Assembly (NCBI GenBank): GCA_936432065.2 | Contig: OW386290.2 | Coordinates: 140,875,677-140,939,676, forward strand | Reading direction: 5' to 3' | DNA from: Rutpela maculata | Taxonomy: Eukaryota; Arthropoda; Insecta; Coleoptera; Cerambycidae | Length of the DNA: 64,000 bases | Shown: positions 11,100-21,515 of the stretch, piece after piece | Numbering within the stretch: the first letter of the stretch is position 1 | How the letters are laid out: each line of letters begins with the position of its first letter | Position numbers and translations under genes: made by a program | Notes under the pieces: generated by a model | What the model was told of the DNA's origin: nothing | What the model saw: the letters and a program-made list of their open reading frames with translations, nothing else | The model's database searches: none

Positions 11100-11844
11100 A
11101 CAATTAAACTAGATAAAAAAATCTATAACCGGAAATTATTTTCGAATATACAGGGCGAATCATGACGAAATTACAGAATCAAGTGCTTTTTTTTAATGGA
11201 ATGCTATGTAAATCCTCTAAATAGGAAAAGTAACAATTGAAAAAGTATTTATGATTTATTATTGAAACCTAGCACATTTATGTTTTTGGAGTAGCCGATT
11301 ACGAATCTGCTTAGCAATTAAAATCAATATGACAGCTTCAATATGGCGGGTGAAATAATTTCTGAAGCAAGTATTTCAATCGGGAAAAAAATTGAGCAGT
11401 ATTAACGACCCATTCCCGCCAATTAAGGTGGTGGATTTCATCTTTTTAGAGTTTTCATTAGTTTTAATTGCAAAAGAAATCATCACCAGCTTGATGTTTT
11501 TTTATGATAATAAGGTGATTTAGTCAATTCAGATTAATATTTCTCATCCCTGAGTATTTCTCATACTTTTGGGGTTGGCGTGTACGGTGTGCATATCACT
11601 ATCCAGAAAATATTACTTGTTTTTTATATTAAACAATTCTTTAATTATTTAAATGACTTTTGGTTGCGAAAATGATAATCTTCACTTTATGCCAACCAAA
11701 TAAGGGTTATTTTTAACGTGTTCCCGAGATTTTTCGCCAATACGGGTGACTGATTCGTTTTCAGCACCACAAAATTAGTAAAAAAAAGATGGATTCCACA
11801 CTTTACCGCGGATGAGCCAAAAAAGCCCTTTTTAACATTTACTT
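11100..11844. other. No recognisable feature
   Basis: A+T-rich sequence between family A copy 2 and the next LINE. There is no long open frame and no inverted repeat that I can see. Confidence 0.5.
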
Positions 11845-12760
11845 TTTGAATGATCGACTCAGTAGCGCATTGCTTACGGTGTTAGGCTTGTCCCCAAGTA
11901 CATCACTTCCTTAATAGCATCCTTTTTATCAGATCGTTACATTCTGGTACGAGTGAACAATTCTCTATCCATAAAAACGAGGCTCTCCGCAGGAGTTCCT
12001 CAAGGGTCCTGTCTCTCACCCATCCTTTATAACCTTTTTACCTCAGATATCCCATCCTACCCTAACACTTCCTTACTCCTATATGCCGATGATGTCACCA
12101 TTTACGCCAGCAGCTTCTATGCCGAAACAGCAACACAAAAAATCAGATACCATCTGCAAAAACTTACAAAATACTACGATACTTGGAAAATCAAAATTAA
12201 CTCTTCCAAAACCGAATCCATAACTTTCAACCGAAAATTCAAAAACTAAACTAAAAAGTGACGGCATAGAAGTTGCTGAGCATAATGCCATCAAATATTT
12301 GGGGGTCTCCCTTAATAAAAGGTCATATTTTGGCCCCCACATTACCCGGGCCATAGGCAGATCTTACGGGGCTCTGAGTAAACTTTACCCGCTGGTGAAC
12401 AGGCGGAGTAAGCTTACAACTGATAATAAACTCACCCTTTATAAGGTAATTATTAGACCTATGTTACTCTATGGCTGCGTGGCCTGGAAATGCGCCTCGG
12501 ACACGCAGCTACATAGAGTACAAGCTACTCAAAACAAGTTTCTCCGCCTGCTTACCAACTCTGATCGCTACATTACCATTGCAGAGCTCCATAGGATTAC
12601 TAACATGCCTATGGTGAAGGACCTTATCAGGGAGACTGCCCAAAAATTTTTTGTTCAAAACAGACGTCTCGGCATTAACCAGTAATATAGCCAATTTAAG
12701 ATTACATGATAACGTGCCTCATACACACAAACTAATTCACCAAAAATTACCGATATACGA
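11845..12760 (+). mobile_element. Jockey-like LINE remnant (RT palm to C-terminus)
   Basis: From about 11890 the frame reads SPKYITSLIASFLSDRY, then LSAGVPQGSCLSPILYNLF (motif B, 11985-12040) and SLLLYADDVTIYA (motif C with YADD intact, near 12075-12110). WKIKINSSKTESITF follows. A frameshift near 12245 leads into KYLGVSLNKR, then HITRAIGRSYGALSKLYPL, IIRPMLLYGCVAWKCASD and IAELHRITNMPMVKDL, ending near 12685 and trailing to about 12760. The motif B form (GSCLSP) and PMLLYGC are typical of Jockey-clade RT. The copy lacks the 5' half including endonuclease and motif A. It belongs to a different LINE family from the 4541, 9345 and 41170 copies. Confidence 0.88.
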
Positions 12761-13289
12761 ATTACGTAGGCAATAATAGTATGAATCACAGATAACGTCC
12801 ATTCCTTACATGACCCCTACTCATAAATATTTCCCCTTTTGAGGAATCCTGCAGCAGGATAACAGAAACACAAATGGGTAACTCCATCTATCAATAATAT
12901 TCCCTAGATTTTTTTTTATTCCATACACAAAACATCATGTTTTTATCCAACTGACCTTTTAAATATTTTAAGCAGGTTTTTATTTTATTTTCCTGCATGT
13001 AGCAGAGCACATCCATACCTCCTAACGTGTATTCTCGTGTTTTTAAGCTACGGCAATAGTAAGTACTTAAATGCATTTAATCTCATAACAAAAATGCCTT
13101 AATCTAATTTAATTTAAACACAGTTGTCTATTGTCTCTGGACTCACCACCAGGCCATGCAGGGACGCATATCAGGTCTCCGCGGCATTTGTTACGTTTCT
13201 GCATTAAAGAAGTATAGTAAACACTATATCGAGATAAATAAAATACACAACTTAAAATGTAAACATTAAAATAAATAAAGAGAGCTTAA
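12761..13289. other. No recognisable feature
   Basis: Mostly A+T-rich. A short GC-richer patch at 13138-13190 contains CACCAGGCCATGCAGGGACG. No coding signal. Confidence 0.45.
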
Positions 13290-13478
13290 ATGGCAATGGC
13301 AATGGTGTTAGGCTTGCGACCACGGGGCCCCGGGTTCGAATCCTGGCTGGGGTATGGATGTGTAGTGGCGTTTGTCACATGTTGCCGAGACGGTAGAAGT
13401 GGGCTAGACCGCGGTTGTGTGAGACAACACGGTTAGTCACTCTCCTCTCCTGAGTTAATAATAATAATAATAATAATT
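13290..13478 (+). mobile_element. tRNA-derived SINE
   Basis: The head contains an A-box-like TGGTGTTAGGCTTG (from 13303) and a canonical pol III B box GGTTCGAATCC (13333-13343). A non-tRNA body follows (GTAGTGGCGTTTGTCACATG..GAGACAACACGGTTAGTCAC), with a 3' tail of TAA/ATA repeats (13455-13477). This is the standard SINE layout. It does not fold as a normal tRNA, so I do not call a tRNA gene. Its LINE partner is not identified. Confidence 0.78.
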
Positions 13479-13574
13479 TTATTTACCTCCGATTGTCACA
13501 ATAAAGTGGAAGGCAAGTCAAAAATTCACATAAAATTTGTAAAATACAAACAGATAAAAAGAGACAGTACATAT

Positions 13575-14389
13575 AGACTGGCGGTACATGACCAGTCAGG
13601 TGCAACGTTTTTAAAATGCATGCCAATCATATACAGTGTCAGAAAATGTTTCATTTGGGTCGGCAATGAGAGCAAGCGAGAGCGAAGCAACTAGGCTATT
13701 CTTTTTTTATCGTATAACACATCCTACCATCCTTCCTTTGAATAAATGGTGCTGAAATTTTTAATAGCAATGATGTACGTGTTTTCTTAATAGCGCGTCA
13801 TTATTTGCTCCCTTTACTAGAGCACTGGTACACGCCTTCATTGTAGGCGGTCTGTCAAGCCGCTGAAACTATGCTTGCCACCCAAATCCAAAATCTTCCG
13901 ATACTGTATATGAATGAAATTACCATGAATATGCAGAAACGGAAATTTTAGGCAGTCGTCGCGTGCAGAAAGGTGTGCAAATCAATTTTTTTTGTTTTTT
14001 TTTGTGTTTTTTTTTTGATTTTAAAATGGATGCCAATAGTGCCAAACGGAAAGCCGTGAAAAAAAATCCAAAATCAAGAATACCGAAAAATTTTACGATT
14101 TAATGTGTGCATCAAAATTTGTTTTGCGCGCGGAAACTGCATGCCAATAAATTTCCGCTGGATTTTTTTTCACGGCTTTTCGTTTGGCACTATTGGCATC
14201 CATTTTAAAATTAAAAAAAAAACACAAAAGAAAAACATAAAAAATCGATTTGCACACCCTTCTGCACGCGACGTCTGCCTAAAATTTGCGTTTCTGGAAT
14301 ATTCATGGTAATTTCAGTCATATATATATATATATGATTGGCATGCATTTTAAAAACGTTGTACCTGATTGGTCATGTACCGCCAGTCT
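13575..14389. mobile_element. Foldback element interrupted by a nested MITE
   Basis: Ends AGACTGGCGGTACATGACCA and TGGTCATGTACCGCCAGTCT are perfectly inverted. The arms share AACGTTTTTAAAATGCATGC, TTACCATGAATAT, GTGCAAATCGATT-like and GGCATCCATTTTAAAAT blocks. The left arm is longer because it is interrupted at 13634-13906. The bases flanking the GACTGG ends are TA on both sides, compatible with a TA duplication. No protein is encoded. Confidence 0.75.
13634..13906. mobile_element. hAT-like MITE nested in the 13575-14389 foldback
   Basis: Inverted ends CAGTGTCAGAAAATGTTTCA and the complement of ATCTTCCGATACTG match with few changes and fit the YARNG rule for hAT termini. It splits the sequence that is continuous in the right arm of the surrounding palindrome. 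The flanking sequence is a TATA repeat, so the TSD length cannot be read. Confidence 0.62.
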
Positions 14390-14805
14390 AATATGATATA
14401 TAGTACTACAGAATGCAAATAAAAAAGTCCTCTCGAGATACATTTTTAGATTTTAGAATCTTAATTTATTTATTTATTTTTTTTTTAATTTGTTGATTTA
14501 CTTATCGACATTCTATTCATAAGAATGGATTAAGCAAAAATTATTTTTTTGAGTTTGAGTCTCAGCTGCGGCAGATGGCATGTCGCAGGGAATAGATGTT
14601 GTGATGTTATCTACGTGTACGTACGTGTCCTGGTTGAGTGCTGGAATAGCCTGCAACTAAACTCCGCCAGGACGTAAATATAAATAAGACGTTTAAACAA
14701 AAAATTTTACAGAGATTTTAATAAAGATTTCCGTGGAAACAAGAAATTATGACAATTGCCATTAAAAATGTGCACCTATATTTGATTTATCTCTTGTGCA
14801 GTGGC
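14390..14805. other. No recognisable feature
   Basis: A+T-rich with a T-rich run at 14460-14495. No gene or clear repeat boundary. Confidence 0.45.
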
Positions 14806-15575
14806 CAGGGTGTAATAAATAGGTGATCCGACGTACGGCACTTTCCTATTATAATAATGGCTTCGTAAGTGCATGGTTACTATTTACTTTAGTAGATGGC
14901 GCGAGCAATAAGGCCCTACAATTACCTGGGCATGTGCATCGTATAACTAACATAACCTCAAATGTTAAGGTTTTTTCGTTTATTCTCATTTTTAATGTTT
15001 GTATAGGCATTTTTAGCTTGGAGCCATACTGGCTTCAAACAAATATTTAAAAATTCACGCAAATAATTTTTCAATATTGTTGATTAATAAAAATAGGCTG
15101 CTAATTATAGGTTAGATTCCTAACCTGCAAAAAGTGTCTTATTTTATTGTGACAAACTATTTAAAACTTCATAAACATTGCGTTGAACTTGATTTTGGTT
15201 GAAAGTACAGGAACCAGGTAGAAACTTTAATAATAACTACGTAATACTTGTAAATCTTAAGAAATACATATTTTTGAGGTTAGCTGTGGCGACACGTGCA
15301 ATGCTGCATGTAGTGTTGCATATATTCTTTCAATGCTTTAATTTAGCTACTTAATGTCAGATGTCACTGGACTTTTGTTTCACTAAACAAAAACAAAAGG
15401 CCGGAAATGTATGCAACACTGTATGCACGTACGCACAGAACCTGTAAAATTATCTATCTATGCGTAAGTAATGAGAGAACTTATTGGTCCTGCCATCTAT
15501 TACATTATGTACGAAGTAAGCACTTATGAAGCCACTGTGAGGGTTGTCGTCGCACCATCTATTTAATACACCCTG
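14806..15575. mobile_element. hAT-like MITE with near-perfect 8-bp TSD
   Basis: Ends CAGGGTGTAATAAATAG and CTATTTAATACACCCTG are inverted. Homology between the arms extends inward to TAGATGGC..CAATAAG. The flanks GCAGTGGC (14798-14805) and GTAGTGGC (15576-15583) match at 7 of 8 positions. An 8-bp TSD with a YARNG terminus is the hAT hallmark. Non-autonomous; no transposase is visible. Confidence 0.82.
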
Positions 15576-16634
15576 GTAGTGGCTGAACAATGGTATACTC
15601 TCAATATAGAAAAATCTCATTTTTGAGTGTGTCGATGTGACAAGTGAAAATATATTGAAATCATGGAAGTGTTTCATAGCTGAGAAAAATTAGAAATTGA
15701 TCTGTGGAGTAATAACCACTTGAGACGAGACACATTGTATTATGGGACACTTAGTATAAGATAGTTTCCCACAAGTATATAAATAAAAATATTGTCCCCT
15801 CAGTTGAAACAGCTAAAACACGCGCTGTGATAGATCCATAGTGATAATAATCATTGTGAATGCTCATTTATCGAAACTTGTGTTCACCGTTTTCCACAAA
15901 GGGAATTTAAAATGCGTTCGGAATACATAACGACTAACAATTTGCCTCGTGTAAAACAAGGTAATATGCTTCGCGTGTCATATTTCACTTGTTTTTTAGG
16001 TTATATTTTAAGAAGTATACTTTAAAAATTTACCATGTTTCTGAATAATAGGTCGTTTAAAGATGTAATGTTCAGCTCGTCAAATAAAATATTAAACAAC
16101 TCAGACATTTCTAGTTAATAATAAATTCTATCGAATATTTATTTTGCGCATCAGAGAGCTTACAGGATCAATAAGGACTAACCACATCCAATCCAACTTG
16201 GTCTAATTAGAACTAAAACTTTCACAGCTGCCAAGATGAATGGACGTTCAGCTGCAACCATAGAAAACACAAATCACAGAAATTTGTTTGTGGAAAAATA
16301 ATATGTTAAGTATTATTAAAGTAACGCGTACATATCATATTCATACAGCATTAGTAAATGTTATTAAAGCTGTTGTTTGGTAATTTATTTCCTAATTTAA
16401 TCGAACTAAACTAGTCACAGCGAAAGGGTAGGTATCATTCATTCAAATAATTGTAGTTTCTTTAATTTTTGAGATACTGTAGAAAAGCTCTACCGTACGC
16501 CTAAAGGATATCAACAATTTGTTTGCTGATGTCGCCAATTATGCCTTCTTCAATGTGCAGCGTGGATCAAATTAGATAGCATTTGAGATTTTCTCTATAA
16601 AAACCAATATATTAGGTGTCCTAAATTAAGTAAG
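15576..16634. other. No recognisable feature
   Basis: A+T-rich sequence without a clear repeat edge. I see no coding signal before the ATG at 16635. Confidence 0.45.
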
Positions 16635-17154
16635 ATGGCCGCGAGTAAAGAGCCGTTAGCAACAGAGCTCGATAAATTAAAGAAAACCGAGATTATAGAT
16701 TTAATTATATATCAAAGGTTACCCGTAAAATTATCTTCAAGTGAAGTGCTATGTGAATTAAAAAATAAACTTCAGTTGGTTTTTAAGAGTGAAGGAGAAT
16801 TTAGTGAAAACGATATATTCCTCGACTCACAGGAGTACACAAACGATACAAACTTCTGTACCAAACAGATTTGTATTCAAGCTAAAATCAGGGAAGAAGA
16901 GCAAAGTGCAATCACTAAATGACGTGGTGAAACACCTAGAAAAAAGGACAGGTGACTTAGAACAAATAATTAGTTTAATAAAAAACAATAATAAACACAC
17001 TCAAGGTAACAGTCAAAAAATATATCAGAACCAACAGGCGGGGCCATCTACTAACCAGATAGTAAATAATGACTTATCTACTAAGAATAAATGGACAACT
17101 GCTGCTCCACCAAGGGAAAAGCAAGAAATTAATATAAATACAAATTTATATTAA
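16635..17154 (+). pseudogene. Probable LINE ORF1-like fragment (frameshifted)
   Basis: The ATG at 16635 opens MAASKEPLATELDKLKKTEI and runs to a stop at 16920-16922. From about 16850 the overlapping frame takes over (VPNRFVFKLKSG, then VVKHLEKRTGDLEQIISLIK, a coiled-coil-like helix) and continues with Asn/Gln-rich sequence to 17154. The two frames together read as one protein of about 170 residues with one frameshift. A lysine-rich helical start, coiled coil and polar tail suit a non-LTR ORF1, and an RT C-terminal remnant follows at 17880. No zinc knuckle is seen. A host gene fragment is the alternative. Confidence 0.5.
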
Positions 17155-17645
17155 TTTATAAACCGGACTAATTCTAAATTTTTCATATCTATTTTCACTA
17201 ATTCCGCAGGACTGTAAGAGAGTAGATTATGTTAAAATACCTCTGAAATTTATCTATATGCTGCCACATTACAGATCATTCCTTTTATTAAATCAAGATA
17301 ATTTAGTTAAACATGTTTCTACACTTATTTTCTTGTCCTATATGACCATGACTGTGTACAGACCTATCCAAACAAATACTGCGAGTCCTTTCATCTCATA
17401 TGTAAATTGAAGCAGTACCCGGAAATGTTCAAATTAATATTAAGGGGTAGCAGAGCGTACAAACATTTCACTCAGGTAGGTGATTTAGTTAAATTAGAAA
17501 CACATTCTGGTGGTGTTTAATTTTTAAACGTTGTAAAACGTGATTCATTCTGAAATATCTTTAAAGACAGCAAAAAAATGGTTATTTTATGGAAATATAC
17601 AGGGTGTCCAAAAATTCCTGTCCTTATAAGTTTAGGCTGTGATAG
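17155..17645 (+). other. Decayed interval between ORF1-like region and RT remnant
   Basis: Probably the eroded middle of the same LINE, but no RT motif can be read. At 17597-17630 ACAGGGTGTCCAAAAATTCC appears, a motif often found at element ends. Confidence 0.35.
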
Positions 17646-17879
17646 TTACTTCCACATCCAGTGAAAGTATAATAATGACAAAAAAAATTGGAAATTTTTA
17701 TTGTTCAAATAGGCTTAGAATGTCATGAAACGTCGAGATTTTAAGTTTGAGCAAAAAAAAATTCTGTCTGTCTGTCTGTCTGTCGGTCTGTAACTTTTTT
17801 GTGCGCACGATTACTCTGGAACCGTTTAAGATATTGACTTGAAATTTGGTTCACGTTGTAATTTAACGGGATCTGGAAA
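17646..17879 (-). repeat. Repeat family A fragment (copy 3, inverted)
   Basis: Begins TACTTCCACATCCAGTG and contains the TCTG repeat (17762-17790), GTGCGCACG and CTCTGGAACCGTTTAAGATA. It breaks off at GATCTGGAA, so only the terminal third of the family is present. Confidence 0.75.
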
Positions 17880-18960
17880 AGTTGAATTTAAATAAAACGT
17901 ATATACTAGCTCTTGGTAATAGGCACCTTCATAATGACGGCAATGATGTAAATGCATATTTTTGACATACTGACACATTAAAAATATTAGGGATGTTTGT
18001 TAAAAATAAAATAAGTGAAATGATAAAAGGAAACTGGGAAAATTTAATTAAGAACATACAAATCACGTTTTATAGAGATTTGGGTAAATACCTGATCTAA
18101 TTTGCAAAATATGGTATCTAGCCCTTAAATGTACAGTATAGCCAAAAAATTGTAATGCAAATAGGTAAATTCTCATGGGCTGGTTCCTGTATAGAGTAGC
18201 AAGAGATCAATTATATATGCCCCAAAATAACGGAGGATTAAAACTAATAAATATAGACATTAAAGCCAAATCGCCCTTTGTTAAAACGTAATTTCAATCA
18301 TGGTCCAATACAGAGGTCAGTGTAGCATATAAATCAAGCCTAAACACATTTTTTGAAAATAACACACAAGAAAAAGATATTCCAAAAGAGTATCAAGGTG
18401 TTTTTAAATTCTGTAAAAATATATCATTTATAAATAGCAGTAATAAAATTAAAACAAAAGAATTATATGATGCTGCAATGCGAATGAATGCCAAAATTCC
18501 ATCAATTGAGAATAAAAATAAAAACTATAATCGGAAAGAAATATGAAATGCCTTAAATATAAAAATAATACCGACCAAATGGAAATCCGCAGTATATAAA
18601 GCAATTAATGATATATATCCCACTGCAAGCAAATTAACAAGTCATAATCTAGTAACTACTGCGATATGCAAAAACTGTAATGGTCCTGTTGACACAATTA
18701 TGCACAGAATTAAAAAATGTAAAAAGGCAGGAAATATATGGGTGTGGATAGTAGATAAACTTGATAAAAAGTTTAATGTAAAATTAAAAAATGATCAAAA
18801 TTTATATAATATGAAATTAGGCTATCAAATAAGGATGATGAACATTTGTTAAAATGGTTTATATTTGGCTGTATTTTTTGGAATTTAGAGAAAAAGGAAG
18901 ACTTGGACAGCTTTTAGTCCAATAAAGATATCATTTTTCAAAAAAATTTCTCCCGGCAAG
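17880..18960 (+). mobile_element. LINE ORF2 C-terminal remnant
   Basis: Readable pieces: GNWENLIKNIQITFYRDLGK (18030-18090), RVARDQLYMPQNNGGLKLIN (18196-18255), NALNIKIIPTKWKSAVYKAI (18548-18610), then NDIYPTASKLTSHN and the Cys/His motif AICKNCNGPVDTIMHRIKKC (18662-18722) followed by AGNIWVWIVDKL. The GGL..IN block and CxxC..H..C motif are typical of the region behind the RT domain in several LINE clades. Stops and frameshifts are frequent; the RT palm itself is missing. Likely the same element as the ORF1-like region at 16635. Confidence 0.72.
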
Positions 18961-20084
18961 CTGATTTTTTCAGTATCCGACCAAAAAGTCACAGTCCACA
19001 CCCCTTGTAGGGTGTTGCAATAGGGGTGGTTTCTTATTTTTTGTTTTTTTTTAATTTTCTTTTTCCAGCTTGTACATAGTAATATTCTCTACAACTTTGC
19101 CTAATAAAATTTTTTTGTAACTTTGATTTCTGACGGTCCAGCGCCCATTATATGGGAAAACATTCACCATATTTATTTACTATGGTTCAGGAAACATACA
19201 AACAAAAGGCTGAATAGCTGGTTTTTGCAGGGTTGATTGAGATCTGTCTCCTGAATCTCCAACCAATTTTTTTTTTTTTTATTGGAGACGCATCGTTTCC
19301 GAGTTACAGGCGAAGAATCGGAAAAAAAGACATTTCCACCCTCCCCCCCCCCCCCCGCTTTCTAAAGCGGCAGGTTTAGGGGCAGGGACTTTTAGTATGT
19401 TTACCTCCTACTACCACCAAAACATTCCTGAAGAGGAAAATTCTGCCCCCCTCCATGTCCTCTACAACTCATTCGTTGACTGGACTAATATTGAATATAG
19501 TAAAACATTCGACCTTTGACTGATTAAAAATATAAAACTCAGTCTATTCGCGGAAAAGTATCTGCTGTGATCTATATAATCGCCTTAAAGTTTTCAGTAT
19601 CTGAGGACAATTTTTAAAATTTAAAATTCTCTTGCTAAGACTTTTACCAGAATTATTTCTGTTATTCCAGCAATTTGCTCTCGAAAGGATCAAGTAGAGT
19701 GTAATAAAAGGTTTAATGAAGTGCATCTTACAAGCTCGAAACAATGCTCATAACAATTTGTAAAATTTAAAATCCTCACTTGCAGCATTTACAATATTTT
19801 GTTCGTGCTGGAAGTTATGACATTTTTCCTAAACAGGTTATTAAAAATGTACGTGAACCAGCAGTGTAGTAAAACCCCGGGTTGTAATAGCAACTAATTC
19901 TTATTACTTTCGTGTATACGGTTCTTGGATTAAATTGCGAATTCTAGAATAGCGTTCAGTCAACTAAACATTGGAACTACCTTCGCCAGTGGCGTGTTTA
20001 AAATTACATTTTCCACTTTTATATTTGTTTTATGGTGTATTTAATTTGCGTTATGATTTGAACGTTATTACTTTTATCTTAGTT
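18961..20084. other. No gene; homopolymer runs
   Basis: Contains a T run (19268-19280) and a C run (19344-19357) beside CTTTCTAAAGCGGCAGG. No motif or inverted repeat is recognised. Confidence 0.45.
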
Positions 20085-20811
20085 TTACTTCTCACATCTA
20101 GTGGAAGTATAGTAACGACAAAAAAATTTTTAAAAATTTTTATTGTTCAAATAGGCCTAGAATGTTGTGAAACGTCGAGATTTTAAGTTTGAGCGGAAAA
20201 AAAAATTCTGTCTGTCGGTCTCTCTGTCGGTCTGTCTGTCTGTAACTTTTTTGTGCGCACGTTTACTCTGGAACCGTTTGAGATATTGACTTCAAATTTG
20301 GTACACATATGTATTTTAATGAGATCTGGAACTAAATTATATTTTCATCTTGTTCCGTCTAAGGGGTGGGGGTAAATTGGGGTAAATTTGGGGTAAATAG
20401 GTGAATCTAGCAGGTAAGAGTCCATAAAATTGGTATTTAGTATATACAAGAGAAGCTTAGGTCTCATTTTTGGCATTAGCCACCTCCATTACCACCCCCA
20501 TCCCATTATTAAAGGGAATGAAAAAATTTTTTGATTTAGTGTGTGCACAAAACCAGAAACCTCAAAATATTTTTTACTTCATCCACCCCCTACTACCCCA
20601 CCACCACCCCCCTATCAACACCCCCACCCCACTACCGATGTGAGGTATCGTTTTATGGGTTTTTGGGGTAGAGGATTTCAAAATTATATTATTAAATTTC
20701 CATAAACAATTATTTCCACATACAATTTTTTTTCGTTTTGAGTGACTTGGATAGAAAATCTGGATGAGGAAGTAGTGATCCCTTGGGCAGCGGATTTTTT
20801 ATATTATTATT
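20085..20811 (-). repeat. Interspersed repeat family A, copy 4 (inverted)
   Basis: A full-length inverted copy from ACTTCTCACATCTAGTGG to CCCTTGGGCAGCGG. It has the TCTG tract at 20207-20245, GGGGTAAATTTGGGGTAAAT, and the reversed ACCACCCCCATCCCATTA tracts. Confidence 0.8.
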
Positions 20812-21206
20812 TATAGGATACGCAGAAAGTCATAATAAATGACATCACCTAGCTATCTAATAGTCACACATGGTGTGCCCCAAGGAATTACTTTGACCAC
20901 TGCTATTCATCATTTAGTTGGATAATATTAATATTAATAAAAGAAAGCAATTTTGTTCTCTCCAATTCATGATTATTCTACAAGGTCAGATGATATTTTA
21001 AGGACACCCAGCTTTAGAATTTCAACCTTTGAACAAAGCTCGCTAAATTTAAACTTTTACAACTACCCGCAAACTTAAAATAGTTAAATTTCGGTGCCTT
21101 TAGAATAAGAATAAAACAGTTTTTATTGTTCGAACCGTTTTTACTCGTATGTAATATCACTAGTGCTTAAAATTTTATCGAAAATTTTTTCGAAAGCGTT
21201 GTTGCC
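20812..21206. other. No recognisable feature
   Basis: GTGTGCCCCAAGGAATTACT at 20871-20890 could be a tiny RT motif B scrap (GVPQGI-like), but nothing around it supports this. Confidence 0.35.
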
Positions 21207-21515
21207 TGGTAATATATGAATTATTTATTCGTGAATTATTCTCCCTAGATACCACTCGCGCTTTTAAATTTTACCTATAATTTTTTTCTCAAGCTAAGTT
21301 GACAAAAGTTAATATAACTCGTGCAAATTGGCAGTTTATTATCTTATTAAATCCCGACCGCTTTAGCGGGAGGGATTTAATCTTTGATAATAAACTGCCA
21401 ATTTGCACGAGTTATATTAACTTTTGTCAACTTAGCTTGAGAAAAAAATTATAGGTAAAATTTAAAAGCACGAGTGGTATCTAGGGAGAATAATTCACGA
21501 ATAAATAATTCATTA
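21207..21515. repeat. Near-perfect 130-bp-arm palindrome
   Basis: The left arm (about 21214-21345) and right arm (about 21385-21512) are inverted copies with a single visible mismatch: C versus T in CCACTCG[C/T]GCTTTTAAATT. The centre is a short spacer with its own hairpin, CCGCTTTAGCGG. RNA or single-stranded DNA from it would form a very stable hairpin. Confidence 0.88.

Noticed and set aside
13290..13370. tRNA gene
   Set aside because: A canonical B box is present, but no acceptor or anticodon stem closes around it, and a SINE body with a TAA-repeat tail follows.
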